The position numbers and the translations under genes were made by a program. Of a stretch of 64,000 bases of DNA, positions 8,508-17,451 are shown in pieces. How positions within the stretch are numbered: position 1 is the stretch's first letter; each line of letters starts with the position of its first letter. The notes under the pieces were generated by a model. That model was not told the DNA's origin and ran no database searches. It saw only the letters and a program-made list of their open reading frames with translations. The DNA comes from Bacillus massiliigorillae (GTDB lineage Bacteria > Bacillota > Bacilli > Bacillales > DSM-1321). The stretch lies in assembly GCF_000380245.2 (NCBI RefSeq), contig NZ_HG428741.1:1335910-1399909 (forward strand), read 5' to 3'.

Positions 8508-8531
8508 GAATAAGAAAGAAGGTAGGACATT

Positions 8532-9890
8532 GTGAAATCCATAAATGCTTCGGAAGTGATGGCAAAAAGTAAATTTAGTCGCATACATTTAACCGTATTT
8601 ATCTGGTGTGCATTCGGAATCATTTTTGATGGCTACGATTTAAATATGTATGGTGTCGTCCTACCTTCTTTAATGAAGGAATGGAATCTAACGGCAATTC
8701 AAGCTGGTATCATAGGTAGCTACGCCTTGCTTGGAATGATGCTTGGTGCATTTTTTTTCGCACCACTTGCAGATAAACTGGGGCGAAAAAAAGTGCTATT
8801 GATATGTATTTTGATTTTCAGCATTAGCACCGTGTTGGCTGGATTTTCCTCAGGACCGACACAGTTTTCTATACTTCGATTTATCGCTGGTTTTGGATTA
8901 GGTGGTCTTATGCCAAATGTAATTGCTTTAATGACAGAATACTCACCAAAATCTATTCGAGGTGTTTTAGTAGCTACCATGTATTGCGGTTATGCAATTG
9001 GCGGTATTTTAGTTTCATTAATGGGAATTTATATCCTTCCTGAATTTGGATGGAGGATTCTGTTTTGGTCAGCTGCGGTTCCTTTAGTTTTTCTACCGTT
9101 TTTTGTGAAATTTATGCCAGAGTCAATGAGTTTTTATATCTTAAGAAAGCAAAACGCGAAACTGAGTGATATCTTAAACGAAGTCGACCCTGGGAAAAAT
9201 TATAAGGAAAGCGATGAGTTTCAATTTGAAGAAGAAAAGGCAAGAGCAAAGGGATTTCCTGTTAAAAAGTTATTTGAAAACAAACGTGCACGAAGTACCT
9301 TTATGTTTTGGTTAGCTTGCTTTAGTTGTTTAATCATGGTTTACGGATTGAATACTTGGCTTCCAAAGTTAATGATGCAAGCCGGTTATCCATTAGGATC
9401 TAGTTTATCCTTTATGCTGGTACTAAACATTGGTTCCATTATTGGTTCCATCTTTGGCGGCTTACTTGCGGATCGAATTGGTTCGAAGAAAGTATTACTC
9501 TGGTTTTTTATAATGGGAGCAATTTGTTTCGTCATGCTTGGATTTAAAACGAATCTTCTTTTTCTCTACATATTAATCTTCGTTGGCGGGGCATGTACAA
9601 TCGGGACACAAAATATTGCTAACCCTTATATAGCCGAATACTATCCTAAAGAAATGAGATCAACAGGTATTGGCTGGGCGTTAGGGATGGGGAGAATTGG
9701 TGCGTTATTAGCACCTACCCTTGGAGGAATCTTGTTATCTAAGAATCTTCCTTTACAGATGAATTTCCTTGCATTCTGTATCCCATGTGTTCTTGGCGTT
9801 CTGGCTATATTGTTGATTCAGAATAAATATGGAAGCTTTGATAAGAAAGTTATAGATGAAAAAGATTTTAGTATGGAGGAGAGAGCATGA
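8532..9890 (+). CDS. MFS transporter, aromatic acid:H+ symporter (AAHS) type
   Basis: This 452-residue, 12-helix carrier has the AAHS signature DGYDLNMYGVVLPSLM, the loop motif DKLGRKKVL and the second-half repeat DRIGSKKVL. A GTG start is preceded by AAGGTAGGA. It is 24 bases after the dioxygenase gene, and its stop overlaps the decarboxylase start by ATGA, so it is translationally coupled to the 3-hydroxyanthranilate pathway. Import of anthranilate or 3-hydroxyanthranilate is a plausible inference. Confidence 0.9.
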   Translation: MKSINASEVMAKSKFSRIHLTVFIWCAFGIIFDGYDLNMYGVVLPSLMKEWNLTAIQAGIIGSYALLGMMLGAFFFAPLADKLGRKKVLLICILIFSISTVLAGFSSGPTQFSILRFIAGFGLGGLMPNVIALMTEYSPKSIRGVLVATMYCGYAIGGILVSLMGIYILPEFGWRILFWSAAVPLVFLPFFVKFMPESMSFYILRKQNAKLSDILNEVDPGKNYKESDEFQFEEEKARAKGFPVKKLFENKRARSTFMFWLACFSCLIMVYGLNTWLPKLMMQAGYPLGSSLSFMLVLNIGSIIGSIFGGLLADRIGSKKVLLWFFIMGAICFVMLGFKTNLLFLYILIFVGGACTIGTQNIANPYIAEYYPKEMRSTGIGWALGMGRIGALLAPTLGGILLSKNLPLQMNFLAFCIPCVLGVLAILLIQNKYGSFDKKVIDEKDFSMEERA

Positions 9891-10897
9891 GAGTAGATTT
9901 TCACACACACATTATTCCAGAAAATATTCCGGATTTTGGGGAAAAATTTAGCGGTGAACGGTGGCCAACACTTGAGAAAACTTGTTCGTGCGGCGCTAAT
10001 ATCATGGTCGCAGGAAAGGTATTCCGTGAAGTTACGGACCAGGTATGGAGTCCGGAGAAAAGAATCGAGGATATGGATGCTGAAGGTGTCGATATACAAG
10101 TGTTGTCACCAATTCCCGTGACATTCTCCTATTGGGCTGAGCCAGAAGCAGCTGAGGAAATGGCGGTAATTCAAAATGATTTTATCGCCGAAACAGTAAA
10201 AAAGTATCCGGACCGCTTTATCGGTCTTGGAACAGTTCCTCTCCAGGATGTAGAGGTTTCGATTCGTGAAATGGATCGCTGCATGCATGAGCTTGGATTA
10301 AAAGGAATCGAAATCGGGTCGAATATCAATGGTCAAAATCTCGATGATCCTGCTTTTACGAAGTTTTTTGAGATGGCAGAAAAGTGGGAAGTACCATTGT
10401 TTATTCACCCATGGGAAACATTAGGCAGGGAGCGGATGCCACGCCATAATTTCATGTACACTGTCGGCATGCCGAGTGAAACGGCTCTTGCTGCGGCGAG
10501 CTTAATTAATGGTGGTGTTATGGAGAAGTTCCCGAATCTAAAGGTTTGTTTCGCGCATGGAGGCGGATCGTTCCCGTATATTCTGCCACGGCTCGATCAA
10601 GGCTGGAAGGTGTGGCCGCATCTACGACAAACGAGTATGCCGCCAAGTCATTATGCGAAAAACTTCTACTTTGATTCCTTGAACTATGATCCATTAAACA
10701 TAAAGTATTTAGTCGATCGATTTGGCTATGAAAAAATTCTTATGGGCTCAGATTATCCGTTTTTACTGCGCGAAATCCCGCCTGGAAACGTAATAGATGA
10801 AACAGTGGCCCTGACGGAAGAACAGAAACAAGCGATTTTGGGCAAAAACGCATTGGAATTCTTAAATGTGAAAATAAAGGAGGAAAACAAACGATGA
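9887..10897 (+). CDS. nbaD: 2-amino-3-carboxymuconate-6-semialdehyde decarboxylase (ACMSD)
   Basis: This 336-residue amidohydrolase-superfamily enzyme would decarboxylate ACMS to 2-aminomuconate semialdehyde, which diverts the unstable product away from quinolinate. Metal ligands are visible: His6 and His8 in DFHTH, His174 in FIHPW and Asp289 in MGSDYPF. The catalytic His224 is in AHGGG. These match the Pseudomonas fluorescens enzyme pattern (His9, His11, His177, His228, Asp294) with small offsets. The gene overlaps the importer by four bases upstream and the deaminase by four bases downstream, indicating an operon. Confidence 0.95.
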   Translation: MRVDFHTHIIPENIPDFGEKFSGERWPTLEKTCSCGANIMVAGKVFREVTDQVWSPEKRIEDMDAEGVDIQVLSPIPVTFSYWAEPEAAEEMAVIQNDFIAETVKKYPDRFIGLGTVPLQDVEVSIREMDRCMHELGLKGIEIGSNINGQNLDDPAFTKFFEMAEKWEVPLFIHPWETLGRERMPRHNFMYTVGMPSETALAAASLINGGVMEKFPNLKVCFAHGGGSFPYILPRLDQGWKVWPHLRQTSMPPSHYAKNFYFDSLNYDPLNIKYLVDRFGYEKILMGSDYPFLLREIPPGNVIDETVALTEEQKQAILGKNALEFLNVKIKEENKR

Positions 10898-11346
10898 GGA
10901 AACCAGAGGGAAAGTTAGCGGAATTAGGCCTTGAGTTACCTGCATTGCGCCCTGCACATGGTGGCTATGTTGGCTGTGTGCGCACAGGTAATTTGTTGTT
11001 TACCTCCGGTCAAGGAGTGGACCAATTCCATGGGAAACTCGGGAGGGACTTAACTGTTGAAGAAGGGTATTTGGCTGCCCAGCAGTCGATGCTGAATCTA
11101 TTAAGTGTCGTGAAAAATGAAATTGGCGAACTTAGTAAGGTCAAGCAGTTCGTCAAAGTTCTTGGTATGGTCAATAGCACAGAAGAGTTTACTGACCAAC
11201 CTAAGGTCATGAACGGCGCATCTGACTTAATTTTGAAGGTGTTTGGCGAAAAAGGGAAGCACGCCCGTTCAGCAGTTGGTATGGCACAATTGCCAAATAA
11301 TACAGCTATAGAAATTGAAATGATTATTGAGATAGAGGAGGAGTAA
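10894..11346 (+). CDS. nbaF: RidA/YjgF-family protein, probable 2-aminomuconate deaminase
   Basis: This 150-residue RidA-fold protein includes LLFTSGQGVDQFHGKLG near residues 34-50 and a C-terminal beta strand TAIEIEMIIEIEEE. 2-Aminomuconate deaminases of nitrobenzoate and 3-hydroxyanthranilate degraders belong to this family. It sits between ACMSD (ATGA overlap) and the semialdehyde dehydrogenase (two-base gap). It would hydrolyse 2-aminomuconate to 4-oxalocrotonate plus ammonia. General RidA imine hydrolysis is an alternative, but the context favours the pathway enzyme. Confidence 0.82.
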   Translation: MRKPEGKLAELGLELPALRPAHGGYVGCVRTGNLLFTSGQGVDQFHGKLGRDLTVEEGYLAAQQSMLNLLSVVKNEIGELSKVKQFVKVLGMVNSTEEFTDQPKVMNGASDLILKVFGEKGKHARSAVGMAQLPNNTAIEIEMIIEIEEE

Positions 11347-11348
11347 AT

Positions 11349-12818
11349 ATGCCAGAAGGATTAACTGCAAAAAATATCATTATACAAGATGCCAAACTTT
11401 TTATAGATGGAGAATACCGAGATGCTCTTTCAGGGGAAACATTTGATTCCTATAACCCGGCGACAAATATAAAGCATGCTTCAGTTGCCAATGGTGGAGT
11501 AGAGGATGCCAAACTTGCCATCGATGTGGCTCATCGCACGTTTGCGAGCGGAGTTTGGAGCAATATGCCTGTTGAAGAACGATCCAAGATTCTTTGCAGA
11601 ATCGCCGATTTGATTTTGGATAATGTCGATCATCTGGCCCTCGTTGAAACGCTAGATGTAGGAAAACCGATTAAGGAAAGCCGAGGATTCGATATTCCGC
11701 GCGCTGCGTCAAATTTCCGCTTTTTTGCGGAAATGGCGAAATATATGGTTCATGAACATTATGATATGAGCGGTCATATGTCTTATGTACAATATGCGCC
11801 AGCGGGTGTGACCAGTCTAATCATCCCTTGGAATTTGCCGTTTATGCAAATGACTTGGAAAGCTTCTGCTGCATTGGCGGCAGGAAATACAGTCGTGATT
11901 AAACCAGCATCCTACACACCATTAAGTGCGGTGTTGCTTGGAGAGATTGCCAATGAAGCGGGACTGCCTCCTGGTGTGTTGAATATCCTCACAGGCCCGG
12001 GAAGTACTGTCGGAACGGCGATGTCAACACATCCATCGGTACGAAGAATTTCATTTGTTGGAGAATCCAATACAGGAAAAACAGTGATGCGCAATGCTGC
12101 AGAAAGCTTAATACCTGTTTCATTGGAGCTCGGAGGTAAATCGGCTAATATCGTCTTTGAAGATGCGGACTTGGATGAAGCGGTTACGGGCTCGATTGAA
12201 GCAATTTTCCGTAACCAGGGTGAAATTTGTTTAGCTGGTTCGCGCATCCTTGTTCAAGAAAAGATATATGACCAATTTTTAGATAAATATGTTGCTGCTG
12301 TGAAGAATATTAAAGTAGGTGATCCGACAGACGAGTCTACAGATATGGGAGCGCTCGTGTCGGAAGGGCATTTACAATCGGTTGATGAATACGTACAAAT
12401 CGGACTAGCAGAGGGAGCCAAGCTTGCTCATGGCGGTAAGCGCGTTGCCGAACTTAAAGATGGAAACTTTTATGAGCCTACAGTTCTCTATGATGCTAAT
12501 AATAAAATGAGAGTTGCTCAGGAAGAAATCTTCGGACCTGTTCCGGTGATTATTCCATTTAAAACAGAAGAAGAAGCCATCCAAATTGCTAATGATTCTA
12601 TCTATGGCCTTGCAGGTGTTGTTTGGACAAATGATTTAAGACGCGGTAATCGTGTGACCTCACAAATTCATTCTGGTTTATTATGGGTTAACTGCTGGTA
12701 TGTTCGAGACTTAAGAACACCATTTGGTGGTGCAAAAGCAAGTGGAATTGGGCGTGAAGGCGGGCGTCACAGCTTTGATTTTTATACTGAAGCAAAGACT
12801 ATTACATTAAAAAAATAA
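11349..12818 (+). CDS. nbaE: 2-aminomuconate 6-semialdehyde dehydrogenase
   Basis: This 489-residue NAD(P)-dependent aldehyde dehydrogenase shows the general-base motif LELGGKSAN, the nucleophile motif NQGEICLAGSR with its catalytic Cys, and IIPWNLPFMQ for the oxyanion site. In this operon it would oxidise 2-aminomuconate semialdehyde to 2-aminomuconate before it cyclises to picolinate. The family also includes hydroxymuconic semialdehyde dehydrogenases, so substrate assignment comes from context. It is the last gene of the operon. Confidence 0.9.
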   Translation: MPEGLTAKNIIIQDAKLFIDGEYRDALSGETFDSYNPATNIKHASVANGGVEDAKLAIDVAHRTFASGVWSNMPVEERSKILCRIADLILDNVDHLALVETLDVGKPIKESRGFDIPRAASNFRFFAEMAKYMVHEHYDMSGHMSYVQYAPAGVTSLIIPWNLPFMQMTWKASAALAAGNTVVIKPASYTPLSAVLLGEIANEAGLPPGVLNILTGPGSTVGTAMSTHPSVRRISFVGESNTGKTVMRNAAESLIPVSLELGGKSANIVFEDADLDEAVTGSIEAIFRNQGEICLAGSRILVQEKIYDQFLDKYVAAVKNIKVGDPTDESTDMGALVSEGHLQSVDEYVQIGLAEGAKLAHGGKRVAELKDGNFYEPTVLYDANNKMRVAQEEIFGPVPVIIPFKTEEEAIQIANDSIYGLAGVVWTNDLRRGNRVTSQIHSGLLWVNCWYVRDLRTPFGGAKASGIGREGGRHSFDFYTEAKTITLKK

Positions 12819-12852
12819 CAAAAAAGCGGTTTTATCAATGAAAATTTTTAAA

Positions 12853-12879
12853 GTCCCAAGAAAAAGGTTTTCTTGGGAC
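12853..12879 (-). terminator. Terminator, mainly for the TetR gene
   Basis: GTCCCAAGAAAA (12853-12864) and TTTTCTTGGGAC (12868-12879) form a perfect 12-bp stem with a three-base loop. On the minus strand it is followed by TTTAAAAATTTT, so it ends the TetR transcript. It may also help to end the dehydrogenase operon. Confidence 0.65.
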
Positions 12880-12932
12880 CTTATTAGTAAGTATTAATTA
12901 TAAAAAAAGCGGTCATTTTTTGCCCGGCTTTC

Positions 12933-13550
12933 CTACTGATAAAGTCCTTCCGTATAGACAGCGGTCATTGTTTTTGCGATTTCCTTGACGGATCCTTGGT
13001 GCTCGTTCCGGACGATTTCCCATAGATACATTTCGTTCGTATAGAACCAGCCCCTAGCAACAAGCGTGCGGTTTAGTTCGGCTCTAGCCAGTCCATTTTT
13101 TTGGGCGAATGCGATGTCTTGGGAAATTCGCTGGATAAATTTTTCACGGATTGCTTTCCATTTCGCTGAAATCGATGATGATATTCCTATAGCTTGTTCA
13201 AACAATTGCATCATACTTCGTTCGGTTTCGGCCATTTTTAAAAAAGCAGTCGCTTGTGAAAGGATGATTTGCGACGCTTCTTCCTTTGAATTTGGAGAAA
13301 ATGAAACCTCGGCAATGTCATAGAATCTTTCCATGACATCATCCATTAACACCATTAAAATTTCTTCTTTCCCTTCAAAATGAACATAAGCTGTTCCATA
13401 GCCAATTCCTGCTTTTTTAATCATTTGCGAAATCGTTGCTTTTTGAAAGCCTTCTTCTAAAAAAACGTCCCTCGCAGCCTCAAGTAGTTTTTGCTTTGTC
13501 TTTATGGAACGTAAATGGCGTTTGTCGACCACATCAAGTTTATCCTTCAT
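12933..13550 (-). CDS. TetR-family transcriptional regulator
   Basis: This 205-residue protein has an N-terminal TetR helix-turn-helix (residues about 15-60: KQKLLEAARDVFLEEGFQ, then GIGYGTAYVHFEGKEEIL) and a helical ligand-binding domain. AGGAGG lies eight bases before the ATG. It is divergent from kynU, with a palindrome over the kynU -35 box between them. It is therefore the likely repressor of the kynU-permease-kynA-kynB genes, with a tryptophan catabolite as possible inducer (inferred). Confidence 0.9.
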   Translation of the reverse strand: MKDKLDVVDKRHLRSIKTKQKLLEAARDVFLEEGFQKATISQMIKKAGIGYGTAYVHFEGKEEILMVLMDDVMERFYDIAEVSFSPNSKEEASQIILSQATAFLKMAETERSMMQLFEQAIGISSSISAKWKAIREKFIQRISQDIAFAQKNGLARAELNRTLVARGWFYTNEMYLWEIVRNEHQGSVKEIAKTMTAVYTEGLYQ

Positions 13551-13634
13551 AGCCCTATCCTCCTGTATCTCTACTATAAAGAATATCTGAATATTAGTAT
13601 GGTAGCAACGTTTGGGATTTTCTGGATTAAAATA

Positions 13635-13664
13635 TTGACATTATGTCATATTTGTTGTTATATT
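13635..13664 (+). promoter_or_regulatory. Candidate sigma-A promoter of the kynU operon
   Basis: TTGACA (13635-13640) is followed after 17-18 bases by TTATAT/TATATT (13658-13664). The kynU start codon lies about 33 bases downstream. Confidence 0.6.
13636..13648. promoter_or_regulatory. Palindrome TGACATTATGTCA overlapping the kynU -35 box, candidate TetR operator
   Basis: TGACAT-T-ATGTCA is a perfect 6-1-6 inverted repeat covering five of six -35 bases. Binding here would exclude RNA polymerase. Its place between the divergent TetR and kynU genes supports an operator. Confidence 0.5.
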
Positions 13665-13696
13665 TTTTTAAAGTAATACAAAGGGGGAATATCATA

Positions 13697-14971
13697 ATGA
13701 AGGAACCAACTTTAGAATATGCTAGGAAACTGGACAAAGGGGACTCATTAAGTAGGTTTCGTGAAGAATTCTATCTCAAGCCGGCTACTATTTATATGGA
13801 TGGAAATTCATTGGGCCTTCTTTCGAAACGGGCTGAACGGACCTTGCTTGAATCGCTACTAGATTGGAAGGAGCATGGTATCGACGGCTGGACAAAGGGG
13901 AAACATCCATGGTTTGATCTTTCTAATAGATTAGCAGGATTGTTAGCACCGCTCGTAGGAGCATCAGCTGAAGAGGCAATTGTAAGCGGTTCCACAACAG
14001 TGAATCTCCACCAGTTAGTAGCGACGTTTTATAAGCCTCAAGGAAAACGGACAAAAATTTTAGCTGATGAACTGAATTTTCCTACAGATATTTATGCGCT
14101 AAAAAGCCAGCTCCGCATTCACGGATACGATCCAGAAGAGCATTTGATTCGTGTAAAAAGCAGGGATGGTCGTGTCATTGAAGAGGAGGATATAATAGAA
14201 GCTATGACTGATGAGGTGGCTTTAGTTGTTCTACCGACGGTCCAGTATCGCAGCGGGCAAATTCTGGATATGAAACGTTTAACCGAGGAGGCTCATAAAC
14301 GTGGCATTTTAATTGGTTTTGACGGCTGCCATTCCGTCGGGGTGATTCCACATGCTTTTTCTGAATGGAAGGTAGACTTTGCGTATTGGTGCAATTACAA
14401 ATACTTGAACGGTGGGCCGGGAAGTGTAGGCGGGCTCTATGTAAACCGGGCACATTTTGGTGCAAATCCTGGTTTGGCCGGATGGTTTGGTTCTCGCAAG
14501 GATAAACAGTTTGATTTGGAGCATACCTTTACGGCTGCAGAAACTGCTGGGGCCTATCAAATCGGCACACCGCATGTGTTAAGCATGGCACCGCTCCTTG
14601 GTTCTTTAGAAATTTTTGAAGAAGCAGGGATTGAAAATATTCGAAAAAAATCGCTGGAGATTAATCAGTATTTCATGGAATTGATTGAAGTTGAGTTAGC
14701 GGATTTTGGTTTTGAAATAGGCAATCCACGTGACAATGCACGCCGTGGTGGACATGTCTGCCTTGAACATCCGGAAGCAATTCGTATTTGTAAGTCATTA
14801 AAAGAAAACGGTATTATTCCGGATTTTCGTGCACCGAACGTCATACGTCTTGCCCCGATTGCGCTTTATACTTCTTACGAAGATGTTTGGAACGTGGTGC
14901 GAATTTTGAAAGAGATTATGGTTGAAAAACAATATGAGAAGTTTGCGAATGAGCGGGAAGTTGTAGCTTAA
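13697..14971 (+). CDS. kynU: Kynureninase
   Basis: This 424-residue pyridoxal phosphate enzyme of aminotransferase fold type I would cleave L-kynurenine to anthranilate and alanine. The motif FAYWCNYKYLNGGPG holds the Schiff-base lysine. DGNSLGLL near the N-terminus and GFDGCHSVG are also typical of kynureninases. I start at the ATG at 13697, which has AAAGGGGG nine bases upstream, rather than at an upstream in-frame codon with no ribosome site. It leads the kynU-permease-kynA-kynB group. The product anthranilate feeds the HpaB-type hydroxylase. Confidence 0.95.
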   Translation: MKEPTLEYARKLDKGDSLSRFREEFYLKPATIYMDGNSLGLLSKRAERTLLESLLDWKEHGIDGWTKGKHPWFDLSNRLAGLLAPLVGASAEEAIVSGSTTVNLHQLVATFYKPQGKRTKILADELNFPTDIYALKSQLRIHGYDPEEHLIRVKSRDGRVIEEEDIIEAMTDEVALVVLPTVQYRSGQILDMKRLTEEAHKRGILIGFDGCHSVGVIPHAFSEWKVDFAYWCNYKYLNGGPGSVGGLYVNRAHFGANPGLAGWFGSRKDKQFDLEHTFTAAETAGAYQIGTPHVLSMAPLLGSLEIFEEAGIENIRKKSLEINQYFMELIEVELADFGFEIGNPRDNARRGGHVCLEHPEAIRICKSLKENGIIPDFRAPNVIRLAPIALYTSYEDVWNVVRILKEIMVEKQYEKFANEREVVA

Positions 14972-14979
14972 ATAGAATT

Positions 14980-15030
14980 CGCGGATAAGGGGTTCAAATC
15001 CACTGATAAGTAGCCCCGACCCGCGGGTAA
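14980..15030. repeat. GC-rich degenerate short repeats between kynU and the permease
   Basis: CGCGGATAAG (14980-14989), CACTGATAAG (15001-15010) and CCGCGGGTAA (15021-15030) are related ~10-base words at ~20-base intervals. The stretch is markedly more GC-rich than other intergenic DNA here. It may be part of a dispersed intergenic repeat family, but no second copy was seen in this window. Confidence 0.3.
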
Positions 15031-15093
15031 AATGTATTATAATTTAAAATTAATTTTCCGAAAAATGTTTCAATAAAGGAAAGGTGGGGACAT

Positions 15094-16482
15094 ATGGAGA
15101 ATAAGGTGGAAAAGGGACTAAAACGGGAACTTAAAACAAAGCAGCTGACGATGATTGCAATGGGGTGTGCTATTGGAACCGGGCTGTTCCTCGGTAGCGG
15201 TCTTGCCATTAGTACAGCAGGGCCGGGAGTTCTGATTAGTTATGCGGTTGGAGCGTTTATTATCCTCTTGCTCATGGGATGTTTGGCGGAAATGACAGTT
15301 GCTCACCCTACAACAGGGGCGTTTGGACTAATTGCTGAAAGATACATTCACCCGTTGGCTGGGTACCTCGTCCGCTACTCGTACTGGATTGCCAACGTAT
15401 TGGCCGTAGGAGTTGAAGTGAGCGCCATTGCCGTCTATATGAAATATTGGTTCCCAACCGTTCCAGGAATGGTCTGGATTGTGTTGTTTGGAGTGGTGCT
15501 TATTTATGTGAATGCTACCAGCGTAAACACCTTTGCTACGTTTGAATACTGGTTTTCAATGATTAAAATAAGTGCGATTGTCGGCTTTATTTTACTAGGT
15601 GCTTATATCTTATTTGGATCTTCCGGTGCTTCTCACATTGGTCCTGAAAATTTCACAAATGATGGAGGATTTCTGCCGTTTGGCTTAAAAGGGGTTTGGA
15701 TTGCTATCTTTATTTCGCTATTTAGCTTTCTAGGAACCGAACTGGTTGCTGTTACCGCTGGCGAAGCGAAGGATCCTGACGTAGCTGTGCCAAAAGCGTT
15801 GAAGGCAACTGTTTTCCGTCTTTCCACCTTTTATGTCTTGGCGCTCGCCATCATGCTGATGATCGTCCCATGGAAACAGGCAGGTATCGATAAAAGTCCA
15901 TTTGTAAAGGTTATGGAAATATTAAACATCCCCGGTGCCTCTGGAATTATGAATTTTATTATTTTAACTGCGGCTTTATCGGCGATGAATAGCCAATTGT
16001 ATGCTTCGACCAGAATGGTGTTTTCTTTATCGAAAGCAAAATTTGCACCTGCAGTTTTTGGAAAGGTAAGTAACAAGGGAGTTCCACTATTCGCCCTTTC
16101 CGTTTCTGCCCTAGGAATTATTGTCGCAGCGGTAGTCAGTGCCATGTTCCCGGAAACCTCTTATGCCTTCATGATGGGTATTTCTATGTTCGGTGCTGTC
16201 TTTACATGGTTAATGGTGTTTATTTCGCATTTGTTTTTTCGAAAAATGTGGGAGAAATCAGGGGGGCGCAAGCTGCCGGTGAAAATGATTGGTTTTCCTT
16301 ATTTGACTGTTCTTGGTGCTGTTCTGTTAGTGAGTCTGATGATTACGACTTGGTTTACACCGTTTAAAATTTTGCTTCAGTTCGGTATTCCATGGTTGGT
16401 ATTTTTAACAGTCGTTTATTTCTTTTTTCATAAAAAGAGAGTGGACACAGCTTCTAAGCAAGACATGATCATGAAAGATTGA
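15094..16482 (+). CDS. APC-family amino acid permease
   Basis: This 462-residue, 12-helix transporter begins with a cytoplasmic tail and the consensus GCAIGTGLFLGSGLAISTAGPG of the amino-acid-transporter (AAT) group. EYWFSMIKI and FSFLGTELVAVTAGEAKDP are further family signatures. AAAGGTGGGG precedes the ATG. It lies between kynU and kynA, so import of tryptophan or kynurenine is the likely job (inferred from context). Confidence 0.88.
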   Translation: MENKVEKGLKRELKTKQLTMIAMGCAIGTGLFLGSGLAISTAGPGVLISYAVGAFIILLLMGCLAEMTVAHPTTGAFGLIAERYIHPLAGYLVRYSYWIANVLAVGVEVSAIAVYMKYWFPTVPGMVWIVLFGVVLIYVNATSVNTFATFEYWFSMIKISAIVGFILLGAYILFGSSGASHIGPENFTNDGGFLPFGLKGVWIAIFISLFSFLGTELVAVTAGEAKDPDVAVPKALKATVFRLSTFYVLALAIMLMIVPWKQAGIDKSPFVKVMEILNIPGASGIMNFIILTAALSAMNSQLYASTRMVFSLSKAKFAPAVFGKVSNKGVPLFALSVSALGIIVAAVVSAMFPETSYAFMMGISMFGAVFTWLMVFISHLFFRKMWEKSGGRKLPVKMIGFPYLTVLGAVLLVSLMITTWFTPFKILLQFGIPWLVFLTVVYFFFHKKRVDTASKQDMIMKD

Positions 16483-16498
16483 TTAGGGGGTCTTTAAA

Positions 16499-17338
16499 GT
16501 GGAAAACTTAGAGAATAAAAACTTTGAAAAAGGCATTCAATTAGACTTTAAAAAAGAAATGTCTTATGGTGATTATCTTCGCCTTGATCAACTTTTGTCA
16601 AGCCAGCACCGGCTTTCGGACCACCATGATGAAATGTTATTTATCATTATTCATCAAACGAGCGAGTTGTGGATGAAGCTGATTTTGCATGAACTGAAGG
16701 CGGCTATCGCCTGTATCCGCCAAAATGACTTAGAACCTTCGTTTAAAATGCTGTCGCGAGTATCTAGGATTCAGCAGCAGTTGATCCAGTCATGGAGTGT
16801 TCTCTCAACGCTAACGCCGTCCGAGTATATGCAATTCCGTGATAAATTGGGCCATTCCTCAGGGTTTCAATCCTATCAAAATCGTTTGATTGAGTTTGCC
16901 CTTGGCAATAAGAATGCTCGTACTCTAGCAGTTTATCAGCATCAGACAGAATTATATCCATTGATGGTGGAGGCTTTAAATGAACCGAGCATATATGATG
17001 CAGCGATATTTGCTCTTGCGGCTCATGGACTAGAGATCGATGAAAAAGTGCTGAACCGCGATTGGTCGCAAAACTATGAATTGAATCCAAGTATCGAAGA
17101 GGCATGGTTGAAGGTGTACCGCAATCCGAAGCAATATTGGGATTTATATGAGCTGGCAGAGAAGCTAGTGGATATCGGCAACCAGCAGCAACTTTGGCGT
17201 TTTAATCATATGACGACAGTAGAAAGAATTATTGGTCATAAAATGGGAACAGGCGGTTCATCGGGAGTTACCTATTTAAAAAGAATACTAGATCAACAAT
17301 TTTTCCCTGAGCTGTTGAGTTTACGGACGAAACTATAG
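16499..17338 (+). CDS. kynA: Tryptophan 2,3-dioxygenase
   Basis: This 279-residue heme enzyme would convert L-tryptophan to N-formylkynurenine with O2. The family signature HHDEMLFIIIHQTSELWMK lies near residues 40-60, and the distal part has RFNHMTTVERIIGHKMGTGG, containing the axial heme histidine and substrate-contacting glycine-rich loop. The GTG start follows AGGGGG by eight bases. It is 16 bases after the permease gene, so it is in the same operon. This is the first committed step of the pathway. Confidence 0.97.
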   Translation: MENLENKNFEKGIQLDFKKEMSYGDYLRLDQLLSSQHRLSDHHDEMLFIIIHQTSELWMKLILHELKAAIACIRQNDLEPSFKMLSRVSRIQQQLIQSWSVLSTLTPSEYMQFRDKLGHSSGFQSYQNRLIEFALGNKNARTLAVYQHQTELYPLMVEALNEPSIYDAAIFALAAHGLEIDEKVLNRDWSQNYELNPSIEEAWLKVYRNPKQYWDLYELAEKLVDIGNQQQLWRFNHMTTVERIIGHKMGTGGSSGVTYLKRILDQQFFPELLSLRTKL

Positions 17339-17451
17339 GAAGATGTGCTTGGCTTTCGTGGGAGCTTATTCTTATTGGAAACAGTTTTCGAGAAAATGGA
17401 GTAGGTTTTGTCCCCAATAAAACACAAAATGATAAAAGGGAGGTTTTCTGC

